The notes below the pieces were generated by a model. That model was not told the DNA's origin and did no database searches. It saw only the letters and a list, made by a program, of their open reading frames with translations. From positions 1 through 64,000 of the forward strand of contig NZ_JXRP01000013.1 in NCBI RefSeq assembly GCF_000829435.1: a stretch of 64,000 nt of DNA. The letters are read 5' to 3'. Positions 51,481 through 59,490 of this stretch are shown here, one piece after another; within the stretch, counting starts at the first letter, position 1; every line of letters starts with the position of its first letter. Origin of the DNA: Jeotgalibacillus soli. Lineage in GTDB: Bacteria > Bacillota > Bacilli > Bacillales > Jeotgalibacillaceae. Made by a program: the position numbers and the translations under genes.

Positions 51481-51605
51481 TGGATTGTCAACACTAAATC
51501 AGACAACTTTTTTAAGGGACGACTGTTTGTATTCAATCGGGTTTACATAGCCTAGTGTCCCATGAATGCACAGCTTGTTAAACCAGTTGACATTATTGAA
51601 TCAGC
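51481..51605 (-). mobile_element. IS3-family transposase (OrfB) C-terminal remnant
   Basis: The minus strand reads FNNVNWFNKLCIHGTLGYVN then PIEYKQSSLKKVV and a stop at 51499-51501. This is the conserved end of IS3-type OrfB (N..R.H..LGY.TP..Y). The terminal TGGATTGTCAACACTAAATC is typical of an IS3 end. The rest of the element is gone. Confidence 0.75.
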
Positions 51606-51619
51606 CGGAGATACTGTTT

Positions 51620-52261
51620 TTATTGAGGAGAATACTCATTCTGCAAAAAGGAAATAGCCTCTTCACACATAAGCAACTCCGCATACTTCGCTTGCATATC
51701 AAATAGATTACTTTCATGCGGTTCTTTTGCTCGGTCTCCAACTGCATCTTTAATTACAAAAGGAATAATCCCGTTTTGGACAGAATCAACTACACTAGCT
51801 CTTATACATCCGCTAGTAGTAATGCCTGTTATAAATAAAGTACTAATTCCATTGGCGATTAATAAGGATGCAAAATTAGTTCCGGCAAAAGCTGAAGCAT
51901 ATTTTTTTACAATTAACGTTTCATTACTCTGGCGCTTTAATCTTGGGTCAACTTCTAGTAAAGGAGAACCGAGTTTTAAATTAGATAGCGAAGGAACTTT
52001 TTTGAACCATATCCCTGCTTCATTTTCATTTCCATAACCAACTACACAAAAGAAAATAGGTACATTCTTTTCCCTAGCTTTATCAAGCAATTGAGAGGTC
52101 CGAGATAGTTCTTCAGAAAAATCACCAGCCAGAGGGGATTGAGTGGGATCAGTAAATCCGATTTGAAAATCAACAACTAGTATACCTACTTTTCCCTCAA
52201 TTTCAAACGCTCCGTTAAAGCCGGAATTTTCGTATTTTTCTATAATATCTTCCTTCATCAT
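51620..52261 (-). CDS. Isochorismatase-family cysteine hydrolase
   Basis: A 213-residue cysteine hydrolase of the isochorismatase/N-carbamoylsarcosine amidase/nicotinamidase superfamily. The triad is visible: Asp in LVVDFQIGF (about 31), Lys in IVKKYASAFAGT and Cys in TGITTSGCIRAS. Spacing and the TTSGCIR motif resemble N-carbamoylsarcosine amidohydrolases more than nicotinamidases. AAAGGAGGA is 6 bases before the ATG. It stands alone in the island; the link with the hydantoin-type operon 6 kb away is only suggestive. Confidence 0.82.
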   Translation of the reverse strand: MMKEDIIEKYENSGFNGAFEIEGKVGILVVDFQIGFTDPTQSPLAGDFSEELSRTSQLLDKAREKNVPIFFCVVGYGNENEAGIWFKKVPSLSNLKLGSPLLEVDPRLKRQSNETLIVKKYASAFAGTNFASLLIANGISTLFITGITTSGCIRASVVDSVQNGIIPFVIKDAVGDRAKEPHESNLFDMQAKYAELLMCEEAISFLQNEYSPQ

Positions 52262-52557
52262 TTTTATCCTCCTTTATCTTACCCTAAGCTGAACTAGATT
52301 ATTTATAAATTAAGGGATTCCTAGAGCCGATACTATCGAACTCAGATATTTTATTAATATTTTTAAAGTAAATGAACCCGGCAAGTGTAGCTTTAAAATA
52401 AAGTTTGATCAAAAACACCTCATAAACCCACATCTTACGTTAAATTAAAGGTGTGTAAGTACAAGAAGAATGGACATTTTCTGTTAAGAAAGGGGACCTT
52501 TTTTGCAACGTTTTAATAGATATTTCCTTGTATAATTAATTAATGATACGTTAAATC
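52262..52557. other. Intergenic region, no gene
   Basis: The stretch holds only AT-rich sequence and a small AAGGGGACCTTTTTT motif near 52490 that could end a plus-strand transcript. No open frame or repeat family was recognised. Confidence 0.5.
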
Positions 52558-53046
52558 TTAAATGAAGAATGTCTGAACTATACATTCTTCAGCCTCTATT
52601 AATTTGTTTATCTCTTTAAATTCAATTTTTAATTCTCTATATATTTTTTTCCAAAAGGAAACTGCAGGGAGATTATTAACAAGTTCTATTACAAAGTATT
52701 GACCCTTTTTGTTATCAAATAACTCTTTTAATGCCTGGATTCCTAAGCCCTTACCTTTGTACTTATTCAGTATAAAAATATCATTAATTGAGTAATCATT
52801 CTCTTTAATTAAAAATGGCCTTTCTAAAAGAAGCATAAATCCAATAATCTCACCTTCAAACTTGATGAAGTACGGAGAAATACCATCAGTTGTCCAAAAT
52901 GAATTTAAATCCTCATAATCAAAGAAACCTCTTTCATCAATATTAAGGTTTGGCGTAAACCTGGAGAGATCATGAAGATAATAAGAATATAGATTATGCA
53001 AAACTGTTTTTTCGTTTTCTGACACTTCCTGTAGTGTAACTGACAT
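52558..53046 (-). CDS. GNAT-family N-acetyltransferase
   Basis: A 162-residue GNAT protein. The acetyl-CoA motif A is FILNKYKGKGLGIQALKELF (about 94-113), preceded by a hydrophobic beta strand (YFIKFEGEIIGFMLLLE) and followed by AVSFWKKIYREL. AGAGGTGAT precedes the ATG. The substrate is unknown. Confidence 0.82.
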   Translation of the reverse strand: MSVTLQEVSENEKTVLHNLYSYYLHDLSRFTPNLNIDERGFFDYEDLNSFWTTDGISPYFIKFEGEIIGFMLLLERPFLIKENDYSINDIFILNKYKGKGLGIQALKELFDNKKGQYFVIELVNNLPAVSFWKKIYRELKIEFKEINKLIEAEECIVQTFFI

Positions 53047-53152
53047 ATAATCACCTCTTATTATTTATCTTAATTGCAGCAAATTTGATTTATACCGTAA
53101 TACCTAAACGGAAATTAAAATACATCACACTCACTTATCCACTATTTTATAT

Positions 53153-54289
53153 ATGAACTTTGAGAAAGTATCCGACAACCGTTTGTTTAAAGTATATTGT
53201 CCTTCTTACACATCCACTCCGTACTTTGAAGATAGCTCTGGAGATTATGGAAATGGCGGAAGCGTGGGGTCGCCGCCTACTTTTAACTCAGGTGGGGCAA
53301 AAGTATTCTTAGATGCTGGACATGGCGGATCTGACTCAGGTGCTATAGGTCATGGGTTGCTGGAGAAAAACGTTAATTTATCAATCACTAGATTGGTAGG
53401 GTCAATCCTGGAATCAAGAGGAGCAAATGTTTACTATCGTAGAATTTCTGATACCTTTTTATCATTAGACGGTATTGTTAATATGGCTAATAGCTCTGGT
53501 GCTGACTTGTTTATCTCTATTCATGCAAACGCTCAGGCAAATTCGGCCGTTAGAGGAACAGAATGTTTTACCTACGCTGCTACTCAATCAACTCGAAATC
53601 TAGCTGCTAGTATTTCTGCCTCAATGGCAAATGCAGTTGGAACTCTTAATAGAGGGGCTAAGGTAGATAACTTTAGAATAATCACATATACGAATATGCC
53701 GGCAGTTCTTGTGGAAACTGGCTTTCTAACAAATAGCAGTGATGCTCAATTTTTGCGAAACAGACAAGGAACGATCGCTCTTGCAATTGCCGATGAAATT
53801 ACGAATTATTTAAATTTGAGTGATTCTCCTGAACCGGCACCTGATCCTGATCCTATTGATCGAGTAGAGAAGGAACAAGAAGCACGTGAGAAGCAATTTA
53901 ATTTGCTAAGAGATTTGTTTCCTATCTTAAGAGAAGTTGATTTCCCTTCACTGAGAGTAAGCAATAGTGTGACTTTAACCGTTCCACCAATAAGTCGAGT
54001 TCAACCTTCAATAACTTTTTCAGAATCAATGCAAACGATGAATGAATCAAAATATACGATTAACATTAGTGACGGGGATTTTAGTGTTGAAAATGCCGAC
54101 TTACTAGACATGTTAGACGCCATAGATTCTGATGATGATATAATACATCGAACACGAACAATGCACCTTCCCATTAGCGAATTGCCCGGTATAGCGAACA
54201 TTCCATTCGTACTGTTTGGCAATCTTCGTTTTCCGTTGAATGACTCTTTTTCGATGATGCCGATAATACGAGCACTCCGATTTTTTTGA
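53153..54289 (+). CDS. N-acetylmuramoyl-L-alanine amidase with extra C-terminal module, probably damaged
   Basis: A 378-residue frame with an Amidase_3 domain at about 49-222 that cleaves the muramyl-peptide bond. Zinc ligands are present: His in FLDAGHGGSDSGA, Glu in LLEKNVNLS and His in SIHANA, plus the catalytic Glu in LVETGFLTN. After a proline/aspartate linker it has the PPISRVQPSIT...DLLDMLDAID module (278-325) shared with the pseudogene at 49889. There is no signal peptide and no ribosome site at the ATG, and the sequence after about 54135 belongs to an unrelated element, so both ends look truncated. Expression and export are doubtful. Confidence 0.65.
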   Translation: MNFEKVSDNRLFKVYCPSYTSTPYFEDSSGDYGNGGSVGSPPTFNSGGAKVFLDAGHGGSDSGAIGHGLLEKNVNLSITRLVGSILESRGANVYYRRISDTFLSLDGIVNMANSSGADLFISIHANAQANSAVRGTECFTYAATQSTRNLAASISASMANAVGTLNRGAKVDNFRIITYTNMPAVLVETGFLTNSSDAQFLRNRQGTIALAIADEITNYLNLSDSPEPAPDPDPIDRVEKEQEAREKQFNLLRDLFPILREVDFPSLRVSNSVTLTVPPISRVQPSITFSESMQTMNESKYTINISDGDFSVENADLLDMLDAIDSDDDIIHRTRTMHLPISELPGIANIPFVLFGNLRFPLNDSFSMMPIIRALRFF

Positions 54290-54310
54290 TGTGGTTTCAT
54301 GTACAATCAC
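54135..54310 (-). pseudogene. 5' fragment of a small basic Cys-containing protein
   Basis: From a GTG at 54310 the minus strand reads SYYRHHRKRVIQRKTKIAKQ, then YEWNVRYTGQFANGKVHCSC. Small proteins of this type, with an RHHRKRVI...KGKVHCSCSLC layout, occur widely in bacteria, and the fragment breaks after the first Cys pair, where the amidase copy begins. It overlaps the 3' part of the amidase frame antisense. The call rests on pattern memory only. Confidence 0.35.
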
Positions 54311-54381
54311 ACTCCCTGGGTAGAAGCTCAGCCTCCAAAAGTACCTAAAGAAGAATGTAACTTTTATAGGCTGAGTGTGAT
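54308..54381. other. Structured inverted-repeat element
   Basis: CTCAGCCT (54327-54334) pairs with AGGCTGAG (54368-54375), with inner AAAGT/ACTTT. The outer ATCACA (from 54307) pairs with TGTGAT, separated by a one-sided bulge. It could be a terminator relic or a mobile-element end; there is no T-run. Confidence 0.45.
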
Positions 54382-54477
54382 GGCAGCTAATAGGGATAGA
54401 AGGTACAATCTATTCACCTCTTATAAATGATCATCTTTTATTATATGATATTGTTGATGGATATGGTTGATTTTTGA

Positions 54478-54720
54478 TTGGCGGTGGGATTGACGAAAAT
54501 AGCGAACATCCTCATGTTTGGAAGATTTATTTTAGCTTTTGTCCTGGGGATATTTGGTCAGGGTATTGCATATTTTCTAAGCGGAAATATAGTAAAAATA
54601 TATCCCATATACTATTTAACGACATTAACAATCCTAAGTGGTTTCTTGAATTTGGTTGCTTTAGTATTACGGGTTATAGCTTTTAAAAAGCAAAAAGATT
54701 CTATTTTTCCTTATTTTTAG
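54478..54720 (+). CDS. Possible small membrane protein
   Basis: An 80-residue frame with two hydrophobic segments (about 12-34 and 44-67) and a short basic tail. The track start is TTG with no clear ribosome site, so the true start may be the internal ATG at residue 13. I do not recognise a family. It may be a remnant, as it lies at the edge of the decayed island. Confidence 0.35.
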   Translation: MAVGLTKIANILMFGRFILAFVLGIFGQGIAYFLSGNIVKIYPIYYLTTLTILSGFLNLVALVLRVIAFKKQKDSIFPYF

Positions 54721-54790
54721 TGCGATGGGCATACCGATTTTTCTTTTTTTACTATTTGTTTTGGCTATGTAGTGGGAGTAGTTTTCATAA

Positions 54791-54833
54791 TTGACATCAG
54801 CCCTTTTTTTATGATATCTTGAATTGAAGATAT
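54791..54833 (+). promoter_or_regulatory. Promoter with MhqR-like operator
   Basis: TTGACA (54791-54796) is followed, at the position of the -10, by the near-perfect palindrome ATATCTTGAATTGAAGATAT (54814-54833). In B. subtilis the MarR-type repressor MhqR binds TATCTCGAATTCGAGATA before quinone-responsive genes. The match in sequence and placement suggests quinone/catechol control of the dioxygenase 110 bases downstream. Confidence 0.65.
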
Positions 54834-54941
54834 TTGAATTATAACTAATTAGCATCATTTTCAGTCAAAACTTATCTATAGCTAAGAACAAAGAACTCTC
54901 ATTTTAAACTATACATCCACAACCAAATGGAGGAATACTAA

Positions 54942-55922
54942 ATGAATCAATTAAAAGGGATTCACCACGTAACGGCGATTACGAGCAGTGCAGAAAAGAA
55001 CTATGAGTTTTTCACATATGTTTTAGGCATGCGTTTAGTGAAGAAAACTGTTAACCAGGACGATATTCAAACGTATCACTTATTTTTTGCGGATGATAAA
55101 GGGAATCCAGGTACAGATATGACGTTCTTTGACTTCCCTGGCATTCCAAAAGGCGTACATGGGACCAATGAGATTTCAAAAACATCGTTCCGTGTACCAA
55201 GTGATGCAGCAATGGATTATTGGGTTAAGCGTTTTGATCGTCTTGAAGTAAAGCATTCTGGAGTTAAAGAACAATTCGGCAAAAAGACGCTTTCTTTCGT
55301 CGATTTCGATGACCAGCAATATCAATTGATTTCTGATGAAAACAATGAAGGCGTAGCTGCAGGTACACCATGGCAAAATGGACCAGTCCCTCTTGAATAT
55401 GCGATTACTGGTTTAGGCCCAATTTTTATTCGTATCGCTAATTATGATTATTTTAAAGAAATGATGGAAAAGGTTCTTTTGTTTAAAGAAATTGGTCAAG
55501 AAGGGTCATTCCATTTGTTTGAAGTTGGTGAAGGAGGAAATGGGGCGCAGGTTGTTGTAGAATATAATGCGATTCTTCCTCAAGCCGTTCAAGGCTTTGG
55601 TACCGTTCATCATACGGCATTCCGTGTTGAAGACCGCTCTGTTCTGGAAGAATGGAATACACGTATGCAAAGCTTTGGACTCCAAACTTCTGGTTTTATC
55701 GATCGTCACTTTTTTGGATCCTTGTACTCAAGAGTTGCACCGCAGATTTTATTTGAGTTCGCAACAGATGGTCCAGGATTTATGGGAGATGAGCCTTATG
55801 AAACGCTGGGAGAAAAATTATCATTGCCTCCGTTTTTGGAACCAAAGCGTGAACAAATCGAAAAATTAGTTCGTCCGATTGATACAGTAAGAAGTACGAA
55901 AGAGTTTACGAAAGAATACTAA
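54942..55922 (+). CDS. Ring-cleaving dioxygenase of the MhqA/MhqO/MhqE type
   Basis: A 326-residue two-module VOC (glyoxalase/extradiol dioxygenase) protein. The first module starts IKGIHHVTAI-like (here LKGIHHVTAITSS) and the second contains GTVHHTAFRV; the His residues and a Glu in LFEFATDGPGF are expected iron ligands. B. subtilis relatives protect against methylhydroquinone and other quinones. ATGGAGG precedes the ATG. The upstream MhqR-like operator supports this role. Which of the three paralogues it matches cannot be settled. Confidence 0.85.
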   Translation: MNQLKGIHHVTAITSSAEKNYEFFTYVLGMRLVKKTVNQDDIQTYHLFFADDKGNPGTDMTFFDFPGIPKGVHGTNEISKTSFRVPSDAAMDYWVKRFDRLEVKHSGVKEQFGKKTLSFVDFDDQQYQLISDENNEGVAAGTPWQNGPVPLEYAITGLGPIFIRIANYDYFKEMMEKVLLFKEIGQEGSFHLFEVGEGGNGAQVVVEYNAILPQAVQGFGTVHHTAFRVEDRSVLEEWNTRMQSFGLQTSGFIDRHFFGSLYSRVAPQILFEFATDGPGFMGDEPYETLGEKLSLPPFLEPKREQIEKLVRPIDTVRSTKEFTKEY

Positions 55923-55941
55923 AAGAAATCGCTGCGTTAAA

Positions 55942-55976
55942 AAGGATTATGCCGACTAAGGTATGATCCTTTTTTG
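55942..55976 (+). terminator. Terminator of the dioxygenase gene
   Basis: AGGATTATGCC pairs with GGTATGATCCT (two G-T pairs) and is followed by six T. Confidence 0.85.
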
Positions 55977-56056
55977 CGTTGTTTCTAAACCTGTACATAA
56001 ATCATACATTTAATGGTTATTTTAAAGGTGAAACCATTTTAGGGAGGATTTTATTG

Positions 56057-56209
56057 ATGAGCGTTAAATCGTTTTCTATCGCATTTCTAATCATATTTTT
56101 GCTTGCAGGATGCAATCCTTTCCGAGTAGATGAGGCAGTGGATAACAACGAAAATCCTGAAGTTGAAAAACTTGTGGATGATGAGAATGAAATAGAAGTA
56201 AGTGAATAA
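56057..56209 (+). CDS. Small lipoprotein, 50 residues
   Basis: The ATG at 56057, preceded by AGGGAGG, encodes a signal peptide with lipobox LLAGC (Cys19) and a very acidic 31-residue mature peptide (VDEAVDNNENPEVEKLVDDE). The open frame extends upstream but without a ribosome site. No family is recognised. Confidence 0.65.
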   Translation: MSVKSFSIAFLIIFLLAGCNPFRVDEAVDNNENPEVEKLVDDENEIEVSE

Positions 56210-56322
56210 CTCATGCTCAGTTAAGAAAGAGGACCAGCCCAATGGAAAATGGAAGCACATATGATTTTTGTAGAGAAATTACATGATACGCAGAAAAAAG
56301 ACACCTCAAATAAAGGCTATGA

Positions 56323-56497
56323 TATCGTTCATTGTTGATATTTGCACGATGTTGATTGGAGCCGGGGTGTGAGAATCCTGCTTATAGAAGCGAATCAACG
56401 GGAGACTCCACAGCCGCATCAGCACCGAGAAGCGTAGGATCGCCCGCGAAAAGCGAACACTCGTGTGCTGCAATCAACAGGCAAATTTAACTGAGCC
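56323..56497. repeat. Dispersed palindromic repeat, family R copy 5
   Basis: It carries CATTGTTGATATTTGCACGA-TGTTGATTGGAGC on the left and GCAATCAACAGGCAAATTTA on the right, with GATCGCCCGCGAAAAGCG internally. It is diverged in the centre compared with copy 2. Confidence 0.8.
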
Positions 56498-56585
56498 AAT
56501 TTATAAGATTAAATGCTCTATGCTGCGCATTTCTGAAGTTTTGAAAAGCTAATTCCCCAAAAAAATACACAGCACTAGATGACGA

Positions 56586-58292
56586 TTATTCATATTTTTT
56601 AATACTTATTTTATACTTCTTTAACTTTTTACTAACGGTAGATTGGTTTATATTCAGGGCTTTAGCAATTTGGGTTGTTGTATTGTAATGACTAGCAACA
56701 TGTTCAATGATTTGATGTTCTATTGCTTCCAGTGTGCTATACAAGTCAATTTTATCGTTAAGGTTAATTTGAAAAGGAAGTTCCATGTCAACCTTTAAAT
56801 GGGTGGTTGATTTAAGGTCTAATAAATTCGAAACGTCTCGAGCGGTTATTTGGTCTGATCTCGATACGATTAATAGACGCTCTACAAAGTTTTTAAGGTC
56901 ACGGATATTTCCTTTCCATTGATGCTTCAGCATTTCAAGCTTCGAACAGTCTGAAAGGGATTTTTCTGAATTGTATTCTAAATTAAATTGCTGTACAAAA
57001 TGCTCAGCGAGGATTGGTATGTCCTCTTTTCTTTCGCGGAGAGGCGGCACCTCAATAGGGATTACATTTAAACGGTAATACAAATCTTCTCTAAATTTTC
57101 CTTCTTTAATTAATGTTTGAATATTACGGTTGGCTGAAGCAATTATACGTACATTGATCTTTGTGGTTTTTACACTTCCAACCTTTCTTAACTCGGATTC
57201 TTGTAAAACACGAAGTAATTTGACTTGAAGTCCAAGGGGCATCTCCGTAATTTCATCTAGTAGAATGGTTCCATTATTTGCAGCTAAAAACAAACCCTCT
57301 TTTCCTTCTTTAACTGCCCCGGTAAAAGTTCCCTTTTCATAACCAAATAATTCAGATTCCAGCAAGTTTTCGGGGATTGCCCCGCAGTTTATTTTTATAA
57401 AAGGCTGGGTTGATCGGTTGCTCCATTCATGTATCATAGATGCTATGATTTCTTTTCCTACTCCAGACTCTCCAGTAATGAGTACTGAGCTATTATATGG
57501 AGCTACACGCCTTACCTGGTCAACTAGGTTCTCCATTACATTACTTGAATAGATTATTTTTTTGTTTATAGAGCGTTTTTTTCTAATAGTTTGGAGTTCC
57601 TTTTGGTAGCCTTCTGCAATCTCTTTGATTTCTTTTAACTCATCTTGCAATCTAGTTACTTCTGTAAGGTCGCGTGATGCATTAACAACTCGAATAATAT
57701 TCCCCTTCTTATCAAGGACAGGTGTACCAACCACAAGCAAGGTTTTTCCGGTTGAAGTTTTTTGGATAGCTGAAATTTTGCGTTTTTCTTTTAATACCAT
57801 AGAAGTAACTGATGGATAGAAAACTTTTTGTTTCTCAAGATCGAAAACATTTAATCCGATAAATTCACTTCTTTTTTTACCCCATAATTGTTCACAAGCA
57901 GAGCTTACTCTAAGCGTATTCCCTTGTGCATCTGAAACAAAGATTACATCATAGGAAGAATCAAATAACACCTTCAAATCGGTAGCTATTTCTTGATACT
58001 CTTTAAATTTCTGTATTTCTCCATCCTGGTAAATGACGAAAACCCCGGCAAAATACCGGCCTTTTCCGATCGGTACCATACGTGTGAAAGTTGAGTCATG
58101 ATCAGATAAATTACCGCTCCACGATGTTTGAGTATCATATACTTCGTTAAGAACTTGTTGAAACTCAGCGCTTGGTTTAGGGATTTGAGTACTCAATTGT
58201 TCATAGACAGTTTTTTTTGAACGATCAAAAAGCTGATAGGAGATACCAAAAACATCTAATAATTCTTTATGCGATGACAGACTAGCATCCAA
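56586..58292 (-). CDS. Sigma-54-dependent activator with PAS domain
   Basis: A 568-residue NtrC-type regulator. A variable N-terminal sensing region (1-100) precedes a PAS domain (about 105-215, YDVIFVSDAQGNTLRVSSAC), a coiled-coil linker, then the AAA+ domain with Walker A GESGVGKE, the sigma-54 contact loop GYEKGTFTGA (GAFTGA variant), Walker B ILLDEITEMP and the R-finger region. It ends in a Fis-type helix-turn-helix (TTQIAKALNINQSTVSKKLK). It lies divergent to the sigma-54 promoter at 58441 and is almost certainly its activator. The inducer probably binds the N-terminal/PAS part. Confidence 0.93.
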   Translation of the reverse strand: MDASLSSHKELLDVFGISYQLFDRSKKTVYEQLSTQIPKPSAEFQQVLNEVYDTQTSWSGNLSDHDSTFTRMVPIGKGRYFAGVFVIYQDGEIQKFKEYQEIATDLKVLFDSSYDVIFVSDAQGNTLRVSSACEQLWGKKRSEFIGLNVFDLEKQKVFYPSVTSMVLKEKRKISAIQKTSTGKTLLVVGTPVLDKKGNIIRVVNASRDLTEVTRLQDELKEIKEIAEGYQKELQTIRKKRSINKKIIYSSNVMENLVDQVRRVAPYNSSVLITGESGVGKEIIASMIHEWSNRSTQPFIKINCGAIPENLLESELFGYEKGTFTGAVKEGKEGLFLAANNGTILLDEITEMPLGLQVKLLRVLQESELRKVGSVKTTKINVRIIASANRNIQTLIKEGKFREDLYYRLNVIPIEVPPLRERKEDIPILAEHFVQQFNLEYNSEKSLSDCSKLEMLKHQWKGNIRDLKNFVERLLIVSRSDQITARDVSNLLDLKSTTHLKVDMELPFQINLNDKIDLYSTLEAIEHQIIEHVASHYNTTTQIAKALNINQSTVSKKLKKYKISIKKYE

Positions 58293-58367
58293 TAGTGGAT
58301 CACCTCTTATTCAGAATAGAATAATAATTAGGAATTTTGTCATAATTATTACATGCTGCCTGCTTGA

Positions 58368-58381
58368 AAGACAATAGTCTT
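58368..58381. promoter_or_regulatory. Possible activator-binding palindrome (UAS)
   Basis: AAGAC-AATA-GTCTT is a perfect inverted repeat about 60 bases upstream of the -24 element, a usual place for a sigma-54 activator site. Confidence 0.4.
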
Positions 58382-58440
58382 ATGATGCATTTACAGGAAA
58401 AAGTATGGCAGTTACAGGATTTTATGGCGTTAATTTTTAT

Positions 58441-58457
58441 TTGGCATGAAACTTGCA
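58441..58457 (+). promoter_or_regulatory. Sigma-54 (-24/-12) promoter
   Basis: TTGGCATGAAACTTGCA matches the sigma-54 consensus TGGCAC-N5-TTGCW, with GG and GC exactly 10 bases apart. It lies 44 bases before the first gene of the operon. Confidence 0.9.
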
Positions 58458-58500
58458 ATATAGAAAATACAACTACATAAAAATAGAATAGGAGTTTAAG

Positions 58501-59397
58501 ATGATGAAGAAAACAGTAAAAGCAGCTCTCGTTCAATTTTCACCATGGTCCATGCATGAGATGGACAAAAATATTGAGTATATCAATTCACAAATTGAGA
58601 ATCTGGCTCAAGAAGGAAATGAATTAATAGTTTTTCCTGAAATGAGTGTTACAAATTTTTTTGAACATCATGAAAATGGCAAAGAAGAGTATTGGGATTA
58701 TGGAGCAATATCAGTAGAAAGCAAACAGCTAAAGGCTATTGAAACAAAGGCTGCACAGCACAATTGTTATGTCATAGTTGGTTTTGCAGAAAGATCGAAT
58801 GTGATTGGTGTAATCTTTAATTCTGCAGCACTAATAGGACCAGAAGGGATAATAGGAGTTACCAGGAAGATACATTTTCCAGGGATTGAAAAGCAGTATT
58901 ATACTACAGGAGATCGTATTGATGTTTTCGATACACCTATTGGAAAGATAGGCATTTGTATTTGCTATGATAGCATGTTTCCAGAAATCACAAGAATTTT
59001 AGCTGTTAAAGGAGCCGATATTATTGTGATGACTTCGTCCATTTGGGAAGGCGGAGAAAAAGGAGGAATTGGTTCCCCAACATACAAAAAAAGCTATTGG
59101 GATCACCTGCCTCCAGTTAAGGCAGTAGAAAATCAAACATTTGTCATCGCGTGTAATGGAAGCGGCTCTCATCTCATTGGAGAAGCGCTTGGGAAATGGT
59201 CTAGGATGGGATTAAGCAAAATAGTAAGTCCTACCGGAGAAATTTTGGCTTCGATCGATCATAATCAGGAAGCGATTTTATCCGCTGTTCTAGATGAAAG
59301 GGATCTTGTAAAAGCGCGGAGTCAATATTCTTTTTTAGCTGACCGAAAGCCATATTTATTCCAAGATCTAGCTGGGAAACATAAGAATAGTTTTTAG
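58501..59397 (+). CDS. Nitrilase-superfamily amidohydrolase (N-carbamoyl hydrolase-like)
   Basis: A 298-residue carbon-nitrogen hydrolase. The Glu-Lys-Cys triad is visible: Glu in IVFPEMSVT, Lys in TRKIHFPG and Cys in GICICYDSMFPE. Its position with hydantoinase-type genes suggests that it cleaves an N-carbamoyl amino acid or related amide. GGAGT precedes the ATGATG. First gene of the sigma-54 operon. Confidence 0.87.
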   Translation: MMKKTVKAALVQFSPWSMHEMDKNIEYINSQIENLAQEGNELIVFPEMSVTNFFEHHENGKEEYWDYGAISVESKQLKAIETKAAQHNCYVIVGFAERSNVIGVIFNSAALIGPEGIIGVTRKIHFPGIEKQYYTTGDRIDVFDTPIGKIGICICYDSMFPEITRILAVKGADIIVMTSSIWEGGEKGGIGSPTYKKSYWDHLPPVKAVENQTFVIACNGSGSHLIGEALGKWSRMGLSKIVSPTGEILASIDHNQEAILSAVLDERDLVKARSQYSFLADRKPYLFQDLAGKHKNSF

Positions 59398-59490
59398 CCA
59401 TTAAAGGGGGTGAAACTTAAAGGGGTTCTCTGACTTAAAATTACTGAATTATTAATAAAATTGATAGATATTATTAAAGGAGGAATTATC

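Noticed and set aside
54001-54306. Longer minus-strand frame antisense to the amidase
   Set aside because: It crosses the duplicated module antisense and shows no family pattern; only the 54135-54310 part in another frame resembles a protein.
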